Source: Sipunculus nudus (Eukaryota > Annelida > Sipuncula > Golfingiida > Sipunculidae). Taken from it: a stretch of 64,000 bases of DNA. Positions within the stretch are counted from its first letter, which is position 1. Every line of letters starts with the position of its first letter. The notes under the pieces are model-generated. The model was not told where the DNA came from, did no database searches, and worked only from the letters and a program-made list of their open reading frames with translations. The stretch spans positions 53,704,917-53,768,916 of the forward strand of contig CM049319.1 of assembly GCA_026874595.1 (NCBI GenBank), read 5' to 3'. Below are positions 60,101-64,000 of this stretch, piece by piece. The position numbers were made by a program, and so were the translations under genes.

Positions 60101-63100
60101 GAGGATTAAGTGGTAAAATTCTATGTAATAATTTGAATTGGAAAATTCTTAATTTCTCTAAAATAGTAATTTTAACAATATTCTTGAATGCTTTAAATAT
60201 TATTCCTTTATTTTGTAGCCTTAGTTCACCAATCCATTTCTCCATTTGCTTTTCTGGTTTCGAAGAGACAGAATTAATAATATTTAAGTATACAAACTGA
60301 GTTGTATTTTTCATATTTATTATTTTGTCCACCGTATATTCTTGCACTTCTAAACAAGGATTATTCTTTAACTCTCTTTTCCAAGAAGTTTGGATTGCAT
60401 CCACTAAACCTACATATTTTATAAAACATATAAAAACCTTGTATTTGTTAGTGAATTCTTTAAATGGCAAAAATGATACATGGTTTCCTGATTTTTTGGT
60501 TATGTCAGAAAGCGTTTTTATGCCTGCCAAATATAATTTCTTATAAAAAACTACTGTACCTTTAACCTTTATATGAGAATTATACCATAAGGTTTGTAAT
60601 TGAATTTCATGTGTTTTAACGGTCTTATTAAAATTGTATTTGCACCAATGGTGTAACGCATCTTTCCAGAACGGGTCGCATTAGTCACTGAAAATGTGTA
60701 TATCATGTTCTTTTAAATTGCTTTTAAAAATATATGAACCCAGGTTTTTAAATTGTACATTAATAATCTGTCTCCAACCATCTTCTACAGGTCCATTTAG
60801 GAACCGTTTAACCCATGAAATTTTTAAAGATTGTATCTTAGATGGAAGATGAATCATATTCAGCCCTCCTTTATTTTTTGGTGCAATCATTGTAGATCTT
60901 TTAACTTTATCTGGTTGGTTGCTCCAAATAAATTTAAATATTAATTTTTCTATTTCTTTGATATAATTGTTTGGTGGACTTGGTAGTACTAAGAATAAAT
61001 TAGTTAGCTGTGAAATTATGCAGGTTTTTATAATAGTTATTCTGCCTGCAAGGGACATTATTCTGTTACTCCAGGTATTAGTAATAACTTTAATCTTACT
61101 CAGGATTTCTTTATAATTGATCTCTATCATTTTTTCCCATTCCGGATGAATGGATATTCCTAAAATTTTTACAGGATTGGTGCACCATTGTAAGCCTAGG
61201 GATTTTAATGTATCGTGATTATGTGTGTTAGCAGTTATTGGCATTATTATTGTTTTTTTCTATATTTACTTTGAGTCCCGATATTTGTTCAAAATTTGAG
61301 AATACTAATAAGGTTTCTTGCACTGACAAAGGCCCGCCTGTTAATGTTAAAACTGTATCATCAGCATATTGTATAATTTTGTGTTCTTTCTGATCTATTA
61401 TTACTCCATTTATGTTACTATTGTTCCTTATTTCGGTTGCCAAAGTTTCTGCTGCCAGAATAAATAAATAAGGAGAAAGAGGGCAGCCCTGCCTTACACC
61501 TCTAGTTACTGGAAGGAATTCTGTAGCCCAGCCTCTATTTAGTACACAACTGTGAATATCGCTGTATAATAAATTTATCCACTTCCTGAATTTAGTTCCA
61601 AAGTTAAGTATTTTAAGAGTATCTTGAATATATGGCCGTTCTAATTGATCGAAAGCTTTTTCAAAGTCCACTGATAACAAGTAACCACATTTATTATTTG
61701 CTCTTAAATAGGAGATTATGCCTATAATTTTAATAATATTTTCTCCAATATACCTATTTTTCATGAATCCAGTTTGATCAGAGTGTATTAAAGAGGGTAA
61801 AACTAGTTTAAGTTTATTTGCTAACGTTTTTGCTATTACCTTGTAGTCTGTATTTAGAAGTGAAAGGGGGCGCCAGTTCTTCAAATATAAATGGTCTTTG
61901 TCTTTCTTGGGAATGAGGCATATAACTCCTTGACGCATAGTTATTGGAAGGCAATCTGTATTGAAGGAATAGTTAATAGCACTTATAAAATATTCTTTTA
62001 AGTCCCCCCAAAATGTTTTATAGAACTCAACTGGGAATCCGTCAGGACCTGGCGATTTATTAAGAGACATTGATTCAATTGTGGCTCTTAATTCCTCCTC
62101 TTTTAATTCTTCCTCACATAATTCCTTTTCATCTTCATCAAGAATTTTAAGATGTTCTGTTAAGAGAAAATTTCTATTTGGGGATTTGAGATAATCTCTG
62201 GCTGTATATAAATTTTTATAAAATTGTAATTCTTCTTTTAAAATATCTTTGTGTTCTGTAATTATTTTTCCATGTTGATCTTTAAGTTTTAGTATAGATT
62301 TTTTATCGTAATTTCTTTTCTCCAAATTGAGAAAGTATTTAGTTGGTTTATCTCCCTCTGAGTACCATTTGGTTCTACATCTCACTATTGCACCTCTGGT
62401 TTTTTCTTCAATTAGTTGTCTGTGTTTGTTAACTGCTTCCTCCCAGCTTTCTCGGTCTTTAATATCACCTGTTGTATTGAATATATTTTGTAGGTCATGA
62501 ATTTTTTTTTCTAAAAATTTTATTTTTTGTGTTTTCAATTTTTTCCTATATACTGCATAAGCTATGGTTTCTCCTCTTATTTGGCATTTTATGGTGTCCC
62601 ATAATAATGTTGGGTTTGTTTCTTTATTATTAAGGACTGTTGTTTTTATACATTCTTTTACTGTGGTTATGTAACTTTCTTCGTTTAACAGTGAACAGTT
62701 TAATTTCCAAAAGCCTGGTCCATGTTTATGTTCTGTTTTAATTATACTAATAGTAATTAATGAATGGTCGCTTTTATATCCTGCTTTGATTTCTGACTGA
62801 CTTATACTATTAATTAGGCTATCATTAATTAATTTTGTGTTTATAATATACATCGTTATTTCAAGAAATTGAACAAATTTAAAAAAACTCGCTCGCACCA
62901 TACTTTTTGTTCCAAGAGTCCGTAAAACATTAATTATTTGTGTGTCCTTAATTACATGTTTATTACATGTTAATTACAAACATGTCTGGACATTTTTGTA
63001 GGTTGACATGTTTTATCACTAGTTATTTATGATTTGCAATCTATTATTGTTCACAGTGCATGCCGGTGGAGGAATGTGGGGTGTCATCGCGGCGCCGATA

Positions 63101-63151
63101 TTCAAGCAACAGACGGGAATCATATACAACTTTGATGCCGTGTCATTCTTG
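36341..63151 (+). CDS. Ammonium transporter (Amt/Mep/Rh superfamily, Amt branch), eight exons, 3' incomplete
   Basis: Plasma-membrane channel-like transporter for ammonium/ammonia. Exons 36341-36500, 47019-47108, 50322-50549, 50909-51042, 52043-52177, 54568-54810, 57275-57413 and 63057-63151 all have GT-AG borders and join in phase to 408 codons. Hydrophobic segments alternate through the protein as in the 11-helix fold. Diagnostic blocks: [15 protein letters not shown] (about 66-80), the SGSVAER loop (138-145), the signature DFAGSGVVH (205-213) with the essential Asp at 205 and first pore His at 213, and VHAGGGMWG with the second His at 378. The 165-residue His-His spacing is near the 150 of E. 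coli AmtB. The Rh branch fits less well. About 80-150 residues, including the cytoplasmic tail, lie beyond the window. Confidence 0.95.
37075..37380 (+). mobile_element. Second tRNA-derived SINE-like unit
   Basis: GGCGGTGTAATGCAAAGGGC resembles a box A region and GCTGGTTCGCGCCCC a box B, about 40 bases apart, followed by a GC-rich body ending near CAAACCCTCGG. Only one copy is in the window, so SINE status rests on the tRNA-like head. Confidence 0.5.
37944..38258 (+). CDS. LINE ORF1p C-terminal domain (FP25-like), partial
   Basis: About 104 residues open from a stop at 37941-37943. [16 protein letters not shown] is followed by [14 protein letters not shown], a basic [12 protein letters not shown] stretch and [12 protein letters not shown], which match the domain shared by baculovirus FP25K-like proteins and many LINE ORF1 proteins (RNA-binding in the L1 case). 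No ATG begins the segment and the N-terminal half is missing or out of frame, so it is a remnant. Confidence 0.65.
   Translation, partial: YQKVSLAKRCNVLLKLTNHKAKVKILRSTKNQRNAGSLSGILVSEDLTKLRANLAFHGRELKRRSKIKDTWTYDGKIFIRLHNDNIKTVTTKEDLASLFPDYQV
38636..38687. other. Nested hairpin in the LINE leader
   Basis: CAGGTGTGAG (38636-38645) pairs with CTCACACCTG (38678-38687). Inside lies the perfect 16-bp palindrome ACTTAAATATTTAAGT (38658-38673). It sits between the ORF1 remnant and the endonuclease ORF. Confidence 0.75.
39490..41013 (+). CDS. LINE endonuclease ORF (AP-type), with 2A-like NPGP motif
   Basis: 507 residues. After a 60-residue leader comes DVHPNPGP (63-70), which has the NPGP core of ribosome-skipping 2A peptides but His instead of the usual Glu. 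The AP endonuclease follows: HINVRS (85-90), SETWLDG with catalytic Glu near 116, GVYYRPP (186-192), SGDFND (224-229), LLDLLITD (273-280) and NCDHAV (296-301) where SDH is usual. It breaks after FNNYFSSQ: a one-base frame change between about 40965 and 40975 leads to a stop at 41011-41013, and the RT continues in another frame. Confidence 0.88.
   Translation: MGTLKGPVSLMGDSIVQYRAAIGLFYNKTLTSRFAMCKQLNANILSKRHLTELYKLLMSTSIDVHPNPGPQINVSRNKHNLKMCHINVRSILAEGKLSELQHLTITENMDIVCVSETWLDGSIHDTSVSLPGFHLVLRRDRNRHGGGVALFIRDHLTYSRSYDLEQPDTECLWAEIHVRKQRVIIGVYYRPPGQSSEVRKLFLDKLTQSLNSALAKNPYAVIVSGDFNDRCVKWYSNHDDSELCNELLNVLQQLGLQQLISEPTRVTENSSSLLDLLITDSPGRLTNVHLMSPLSNCDHAVTAWSVLLKVYKPKSYEREIFKYNETNFIMLEECLQNAPWDALYDVFDSVDDIAVSVCDIITYAIKQSVPLKTVTIRPTDKPWMNANIRRMIRQRNRAWKRFKSNNQPDHYASFKKARNMVVSETRKQKKSYWNKISNQLDVEYHDSKLWWKISHGLLGTKTHSPIPPLEVDEDIIHDPTEKAEAFNNYFSSQAILPKMSIPRRSHL
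41034..42956 (+). CDS. LINE reverse transcriptase ORF
   Basis: 640 residues from the first ATG, but the same frame is open upstream to about 40967, so the true unit is EN-RT split by one frameshift. Motifs: [18 protein letters not shown] (71-88), [12 protein letters not shown] (152-163), [14 protein letters not shown] (207-220), MYADDTCLY with catalytic YADD at 239-242, [12 protein letters not shown]. The usual G-x-DGI block is altered (GKAIVHGGI at 21-29). A Cys/His motif ([18 protein letters not shown]) lies near the C-terminus. TGA stop at 42954-42956. Confidence 0.92.
   Translation: MSSLQLNPTEVEQVMNNLKLGKAIVHGGICNLILKKMSCILATPLCKLFNKSLLTGKYPSTWKTANVIPVFKKGDRSRIQNYRPISLLNNVSKIFERLVYNKCYEYFTRHKVLIPINSAYKKNDSPLYQLIELVNIIYRGFDEGMDTRLICLDVSKAFDKVWHRGLLFKLQQMGISGQILKWFGSYLHDRSQRVLLQGHRSNTVHIQAGVPQGSILGPLLYLVYVNDISYGITNTIRMYADDTCLYTQIKSPVASAQSLNSDLLKLEEWSSQWHITFNSTKSKVITFSRKYQEQSHPALILNQTVISEVEQLSHLGILLSQDLSWGDHIRHLCTKASRRIGMLQKFKFILSKKVLDRLYKSMVISVIEYGAILFNNCSVVQANNLESVQRKGMLLCTGATRWCSSTQLLNELGWPTLSVRRKVKIVTTFYKIIKNLGPPYLIKTLSGYKCKQGSYNLRNASEYRVPVFRLHAGQHSFIPTAVKIWNFLPEKVRAITSTTAFKNALCDMFYPKKPPNYFFSGIRRDNILHTRLRTDCSTLNSTLFKVNLTEKPTCECDLADETVVHYFFDCPLYIEQRHTLLASLQEFCCFALPHINENYSRKTKLEIVRILLCGSSSLTTTDNFKLFSHVYRYIRNTKRF
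43540..44129 (+). repeat. 91-bp satellite, left block
   Basis: TACTGATCA marks units at about 43571, 43661, 43752, 43845, 43936, 44025 and 44114 (spacing 89-93). Units read AGAGCACTTAATTGTATTTT, GAGGTTAAGTCTTACAAG, GGTTAACAGAATGGG, TTTTAATCTTAAGAGG. It is interrupted by a family A element at 44130 and resumes at 45839. Confidence 0.92.
44130..45838 (+). mobile_element. Family A Helitron-like element, copy A3, inserted in the satellite
   Basis: Same parts as A2: 5' hairpin (44133-44160), CCG run, head, five 280-bp units, GGCGGATAC, 3' hairpin GTAGTCG-CTTGT-CGACTAC (45809-45827), CCGTATT and GTAG followed by T. The satellite unit reads CTTAATTGTATTTTG; here CTTAA lies left of the element and TTGTATTTTG right of it. 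If the element runs from TTGTATCC to GTAG, it entered between A and T without target duplication, as Helitrons do. A2 and A3 are very similar, suggesting recent spread. Confidence 0.8.
44362..45760 (+). repeat. Five 280-bp tandem units in copy A3
   Basis: Unit starts (CATATCTCGGGAACCGTT type) at about 44365, 44645, 44925, 45205 and 45485. Each carries two GGTGGCGCCACC-type palindromes, one per half-unit. Later units diverge more than the first three. Confidence 0.92.
45839..46155 (+). repeat. 91-bp satellite, right block
   Basis: Continues the left block with the same unit: TACTGATCA at about 45911, 46002 and 46094. Ends in AACAGAAATGGGG. Confidence 0.9.
46156..46566. other. No feature recognised (Amt intron 1)
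   Basis: Unannotated intron sequence. Confidence 0.45.
46567..46770 (-). repeat. Dispersed repeat family E, copy 2 (antisense)
   Basis: The minus strand carries CAGACGTCCTTGGTGAATGT, GTTCGGATTATTTTGGCGG and CCCCCTACATGTTATAA, matching the + strand near 51750-51805 and 30735-30785. Confidence 0.7.
47019..47108 (+). CDS. Amt exon 2
   Basis: 90 nt, acceptor CTATTCAG, donor GTAAGT. With the base carried from exon 1 it reads [18 protein letters not shown] then [12 protein letters not shown], the highly conserved helix 1-2 connection of Amts. Phase 1 in and out. Choosing the later AG at 47023-47024 would break the frame. Confidence 0.94.
47541..47960. mobile_element. Possible hAT-type MITE
   Basis: Starts CAGGGTTCCCGCGGGGCCTT followed by repeated TTAAAAATCTTA words, a known look for hAT-type ends. 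The far end is only a weak mirror (GTCTAAAATTTG then GCAGGAACACGG). No target duplication seen. Confidence 0.4.
48105..48189. repeat. (TA)n(GA)n microsatellite
   Basis: TA run followed by GA run, same composition as at 33.9 kb. Confidence 0.97.
48862..49038. mobile_element. pogo/Tigger-like MITE with TA target duplication
   Basis: Starts CAGTAAAACCTCTTAATTAA and ends GGTGGTCGTTAGACGATTTT then AACTG. Terminal repeats CAGT(T)AAAA are inverted, TA flanks both ends (48860-48861, 49039-49040), and the interior has repeated GAGGTGGTCGT words. 177 bp, noncoding. CAGT-type ends with TA are typical of the pogo branch of Tc1/mariner. Confidence 0.72.
49047..50085 (+). mobile_element. Family C Helitron-like element
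   Basis: 5' end TTTTTAGCCCTCAGCC folds on itself (49051-49062 with 49067-49079); (GTCC)n and TAACTTTTA follow, then three units. The right end has GGCTGAGGGCTTTT (inverted match to the left tip), a hairpin TCAGC-TTCT-GCTGA (50064-50077), TATT and CTAG (50082-50085) followed by T. That 3' end equals family A's. No coding frame. Sits eight bases right of the pogo-like MITE. Confidence 0.72.
49130..50030 (+). repeat. Three 301-bp tandem units in family C
   Basis: CTTGTGAGCGGGATATCT occurs at about 49141, 49442 and 49743. Each is followed by AAAAGGATTCAC, CAAAATCTCGG, AAGTTCGAAGATG, GTGACCTTGACCTATTTT, CTCAGGAACCAT and, in the first two, GGGGGCGCCACCT. Confidence 0.92.
50322..50549 (+). CDS. Amt exon 3
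   Basis: 228 nt, acceptor TTTCAG, donor GGTTAG at 50550. Reads [20 protein letters not shown], then AMFAHHGF and [20 protein letters not shown]. It covers helix 2, the loop and helix 3, with the pore-gate Phe region (FQFVFAA) and the near-invariant SGSVAER loop. GC-richer than the introns. Confidence 0.94.
50550..50908 (+). other. Amt intron 3
   Basis: 359 bp, with a (CA)n-rich stretch at about 50560-50635. Confidence 0.88.
50909..51042 (+). CDS. Amt exon 4
   Basis: 134 nt, acceptor GCTGCAG, donor GTAAAA. Reads [17 protein letters not shown], whose HWAW corresponds to the conserved Trp region at the pore mouth, then an extracellular loop with two cysteines (184, 195) and NTT/N sites. Ends in phase 0 after IAYQ. 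The loop is longer than in bacterial AmtB, as in animal Amts. Confidence 0.93.
51043..52042 (+). other. Amt intron 4
   Basis: 1.0 kb. Contains a poly-G run near 51101 and repeat E. Confidence 0.85.
51480..51900 (+). repeat. Dispersed repeat family E, copy 3
   Basis: AAATTTATGTGATTTCTGG at the left and CAGAAGTCCGTGTTGAATGT, GTTTGGATTATACTGTGGACC and CCCCTGCATGTTATAA at the right match copies near 30.5-30.8 kb and 46.6-46.8 kb. Confidence 0.68.
52043..52177 (+). CDS. Amt exon 5 (family signature)
   Basis: 135 nt, phase 0 both sides, acceptor CTACAG, donor [24 protein letters not shown] then [12 protein letters not shown] is the PROSITE-type Amt signature. It has Asp 205 (AmtB D160) and the first pore His 213 (AmtB H168), exactly eight residues apart as in AmtB. 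Confidence 0.96.
52262..52705 (+). repeat. About 27-bp minisatellite, around 16 units
   Basis: Units of the form CATTCTCATCTC(A/G)GCACCT followed by AAAAA or GGAAAAC, with small length differences. The right half uses CTCGG, the left half CTCAG. Confidence 0.92.
52890..54400 (-). pseudogene. Ty3/Gypsy-type pol relic (RT region)
   Basis: On the minus strand several frames together match a Gypsy reverse transcriptase. In order: [14 protein letters not shown] with a [10 protein letters not shown] block (RRLPP-like region), a RKWSGEI block, [21 protein letters not shown] where YxDD is expected, [18 protein letters not shown] and KVKYLGH. Frameshifts and stops between the pieces and loss of the catalytic second position make it dead. 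Upstream minus frames (53985-54227) may be its pre-RT region but resemble nothing clearly. No LTRs seen. Confidence 0.72.
54568..54810 (+). CDS. Amt exon 6
   Basis: 243 nt, phase 0 both sides. [20 protein letters not shown], an extracellular SEGGISAP loop, [20 protein letters not shown] and LITNF form two helices, then [16 protein letters not shown] begins the next. Donor GTGAGT at 54811. The frame read on past this point is intron. Confidence 0.95.
54811..57274 (+). other. Amt intron 6
   Basis: 2.46 kb. The first 840 bases hold nothing recognised; the rest is the 104-bp minisatellite that ends at the splice acceptor. Confidence 0.9.
55655..57274 (+). repeat. 104-bp minisatellite carrying copies of the exon 7 acceptor
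   Basis: Fifteen complete units lie upstream of exon 7, after a partial first unit. The AG|GT junction recurs at 55725, 55829, 55933, 56037, 56141, 56245, 56338, 56442, 56546, 56650, 56754, 56858, 56962, 57066 and 57170, and the true one is 57275. Spacing is 104 except 93 once and 105 for the last. Each unit has a pyrimidine tract (TGTGATTTCCTCTT), AAG or TAG, then about 48 bases nearly identical to the start of exon 7 ([13 protein letters not shown]-like), then a divergent piece with an in-frame TAA. Confidence 0.95.
57275..57413 (+). CDS. Amt exon 7
   Basis: 139 nt. Reads [36 protein letters not shown] then [10 protein letters not shown], phase 0 in, phase 1 out, donor GTAAGC. The [14 protein letters not shown] join with exon 8 is strongly conserved in Amts. 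It is the last, diverged unit of the 104-bp array and the only one continuing past WA into a helix with a good donor. Confidence 0.95.
58504..59160 (+). repeat. Three tandem 217-bp units
   Basis: GATAGATCACGGAATCAG starts at 58504, 58721 and 58938. The first two units are almost identical; the third differs by a few bases and has GAGCGTAACACAC where the others have TA repeats. Confidence 0.95.
59161..59490. other. No feature recognised (Amt intron 7)
   Basis: Intron sequence between the tandem repeat and the LINE tail. Confidence 0.45.
60009..60680 (-). pseudogene. L1/Tx1-type LINE: C-terminal Cys/His segment
   Basis: Same frame as the piece before the [19 protein letters not shown] and CSFCKK (near 60050) begin the zinc-finger-like CCHC region; its His-Cys half lies in another frame just past 60020, so a second frameshift splits the motif. 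Confidence 0.8.
60681..61244 (-). pseudogene. L1/Tx1-type LINE: post-RT segment
   Basis: 187 residues: [11 protein letters not shown] (the LG motif after YADD), [36 protein letters not shown], all standard for L1/Tx1 elements downstream of the RT. Ends at a TAA (60681-60683) that interrupts an otherwise open frame; [12 protein letters not shown] continues directly after it. Confidence 0.85.
61228..62901 (-). pseudogene. L1/Tx1-type LINE: end of endonuclease and RT
   Basis: 557 residues. [11 protein letters not shown] (about 43-53) is the last endonuclease motif. RT motifs: [88 protein letters not shown] and [10 protein letters not shown] with YADD at 512-515. It ends in a spurious Asn-rich tail where the frame shifts near 61240, close to a seven-base homopolymer. 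The first Met is only the first one available after truncation. Confidence 0.92.
63057..63151 (+). CDS. Amt exon 8
   Basis: 95 nt, acceptor TTCACAG, donor [22 protein letters not shown] contains the second pore His (378); [13 protein letters not shown] follows. Phase 0 out, next exon not in the window. Confidence 0.94.
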
Positions 63152-64000
63152 GTAACAAAATATAATAATAAAAACCTATTGCATCCGCGATAACGAGAAC
63201 ATATTACATTGTAGATCAGAAACCGGAAACGAATAAGTTATTAATGGGTTCGTAAAACACGTAGAAGCATAATAATAACAAACATTATTGTCCGTTTATA
63301 CGAAGAATCTGTCTCACAGGTATTCAGGTATGAATAGTGGATTGGCACTGGTCCGACAAAAACGTTTCTCCGCCCCAAACCTGGCCGAATCACGCCCCCT
63401 TGCCACCAAACTCTTACCTTCGATAGATTTTCCGCTGGACGCTGTCCTCTGAGTACTTTCATGTGGCCTCCCCGCGCCCTTCTCGCACCCTGTCAGGTTT
63501 ATTTCTCCCAGTTTCTCGACACTGCTAATGGTTGCTACCATTTTGCGCAGTCACTAAAATCCGGAGGTCGTAGGTTGTTTATCGAAATTCATAGTATACC
63601 GCTTTTTTATTTTAATGCAACACCCCGTGTTTCATTCTTCCGCCAGAGATCGTTTCTCCCCAAAACAAACATTCTCTGTGTGGGCACTATGGACGACTGG
63701 GACTTCTCGTCGCAACTGTCAAACTTTAAACTCAAAATTTGTTTCATTTCAAGGAATTACCTTCTGATTACATTTCATATGGGAATAAAATATAACAATA
63801 AAACCTTTTGCATCCGCGATAACGGGAACGAAAATCTGATTACATTTCATATGTGCATGCTTACCAAATATTACTTATTCCGTGAAGTCCTTGTCAAAGA
63901 ACACCCATGTTTATGTTTAATCTCTTGAAGAAATTCTTATGCAACACAAGTGAACGTACTACATTGTCCTTTTTACTGCATTTATACCCACGCCGCCGAT
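63152..64000 (+). other. Amt intron 8 (start)
   Basis: GTAACA donor. A 45-bp direct repeat (ATAAAATATAA, ATAAAACC, TTGCATCCGCGATAACG) occurs at about 63157-63202 and 63785-63830, and TCTGATTACATTTCATATG occurs at 63764 and 63836. The 155-codon frame at 63461-63928 has no recognisable content and spans these repeats, so it is not called. Confidence 0.6.

Larger units (their letters stand above)
59491..62905 (-). mobile_element. 5'-truncated L1/Tx1-type LINE, antisense in Amt intron 7
   Basis: On the minus strand: the end of an endonuclease domain (SDHSLI), a complete RT, a C-terminal Cys/His region and an AT-rich 3' tail near 59491-59510. Truncated within the endonuclease near 62905. At least three lesions: a frameshift near 61240, a stop at 60681-60683 and a frameshift near 60020. 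L1/Tx1 placement rests on [37 protein letters not shown] and QYADD. Confidence 0.9.
57414..63056 (+). other. Amt intron 7 (5.6 kb)
   Basis: GTAAGC donor, TTCACAG acceptor. AT-rich; 57414-58500 holds only AT-rich sequence with duplicated TTAATATT/TATTA words. The rest is a tandem repeat and an antisense L1-type LINE. Confidence 0.88.

Noticed and set aside
63461-63928. 155-codon frame near the right edge
   Set aside because: Overlaps direct repeats within Amt intron 8, has no recognisable domain and unremarkable composition.

Overview
Eukaryotic (animal) nuclear DNA, AT-rich and heavily loaded with repeats. Spliced genes with GT-AG introns, a metazoan-type ammonium transporter, a CYB5R3-like reductase, LINEs of several clades, tRNA-derived SINEs and abundant repeat-bearing non-autonomous elements suggest a marine invertebrate. 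A mollusc or other lophotrochozoan is my guess, but an invertebrate deuterostome is not excluded.

Only two host genes are supported. (1) At the left edge, on the + strand, are the last two coding exons (201-300, 1875-2047) of an NADH-cytochrome b5 reductase. (2) From 36341 to beyond the right edge, also +, lies an Amt-type ammonium transporter. Eight coding exons join in phase into 408 codons and hold the family signature, the key Asp and both twin-His positions; the C-terminal exons are outside the window. Its introns are large and full of transposons: intron 1 (10.5 kb) holds a SINE-like unit, a nearly intact EN-RT LINE and a 91-bp satellite interrupted by a Helitron-like element; intron 2 holds a pogo-like MITE next to another Helitron-like element; intron 5 holds a 27-bp minisatellite and a Ty3/Gypsy pol relic; intron 6 holds a 104-bp minisatellite; intron 7 holds a 3 x 217-bp tandem repeat and an antisense L1/Tx1 LINE.

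The 34 kb between the genes (about 2.1-36.3 kb) contains no host gene I can support. It holds tandem repeats, inverted-repeat elements, a hAT-like element, a decayed LINE (20.0-22.2 kb, minus), SINE copies and microsatellites.

The two most notable observations are these. The intron 6 minisatellite is built from the 3' splice site and first codons of transporter exon 7, so 15 decoy acceptors precede the true one. Several repeat families (A, B, C, D) share one architecture: hairpin ends, a CCGT- or CCG-rich head, and internal tandem units carrying a GGCGCC-centred palindrome. Families A and C also share a Helitron-like 3' end (hairpin, then TATTCTAG, followed by T), and one A copy sits in a satellite whose sequence reveals the empty site. 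No RNA gene, CRISPR or operon-like structure was found.
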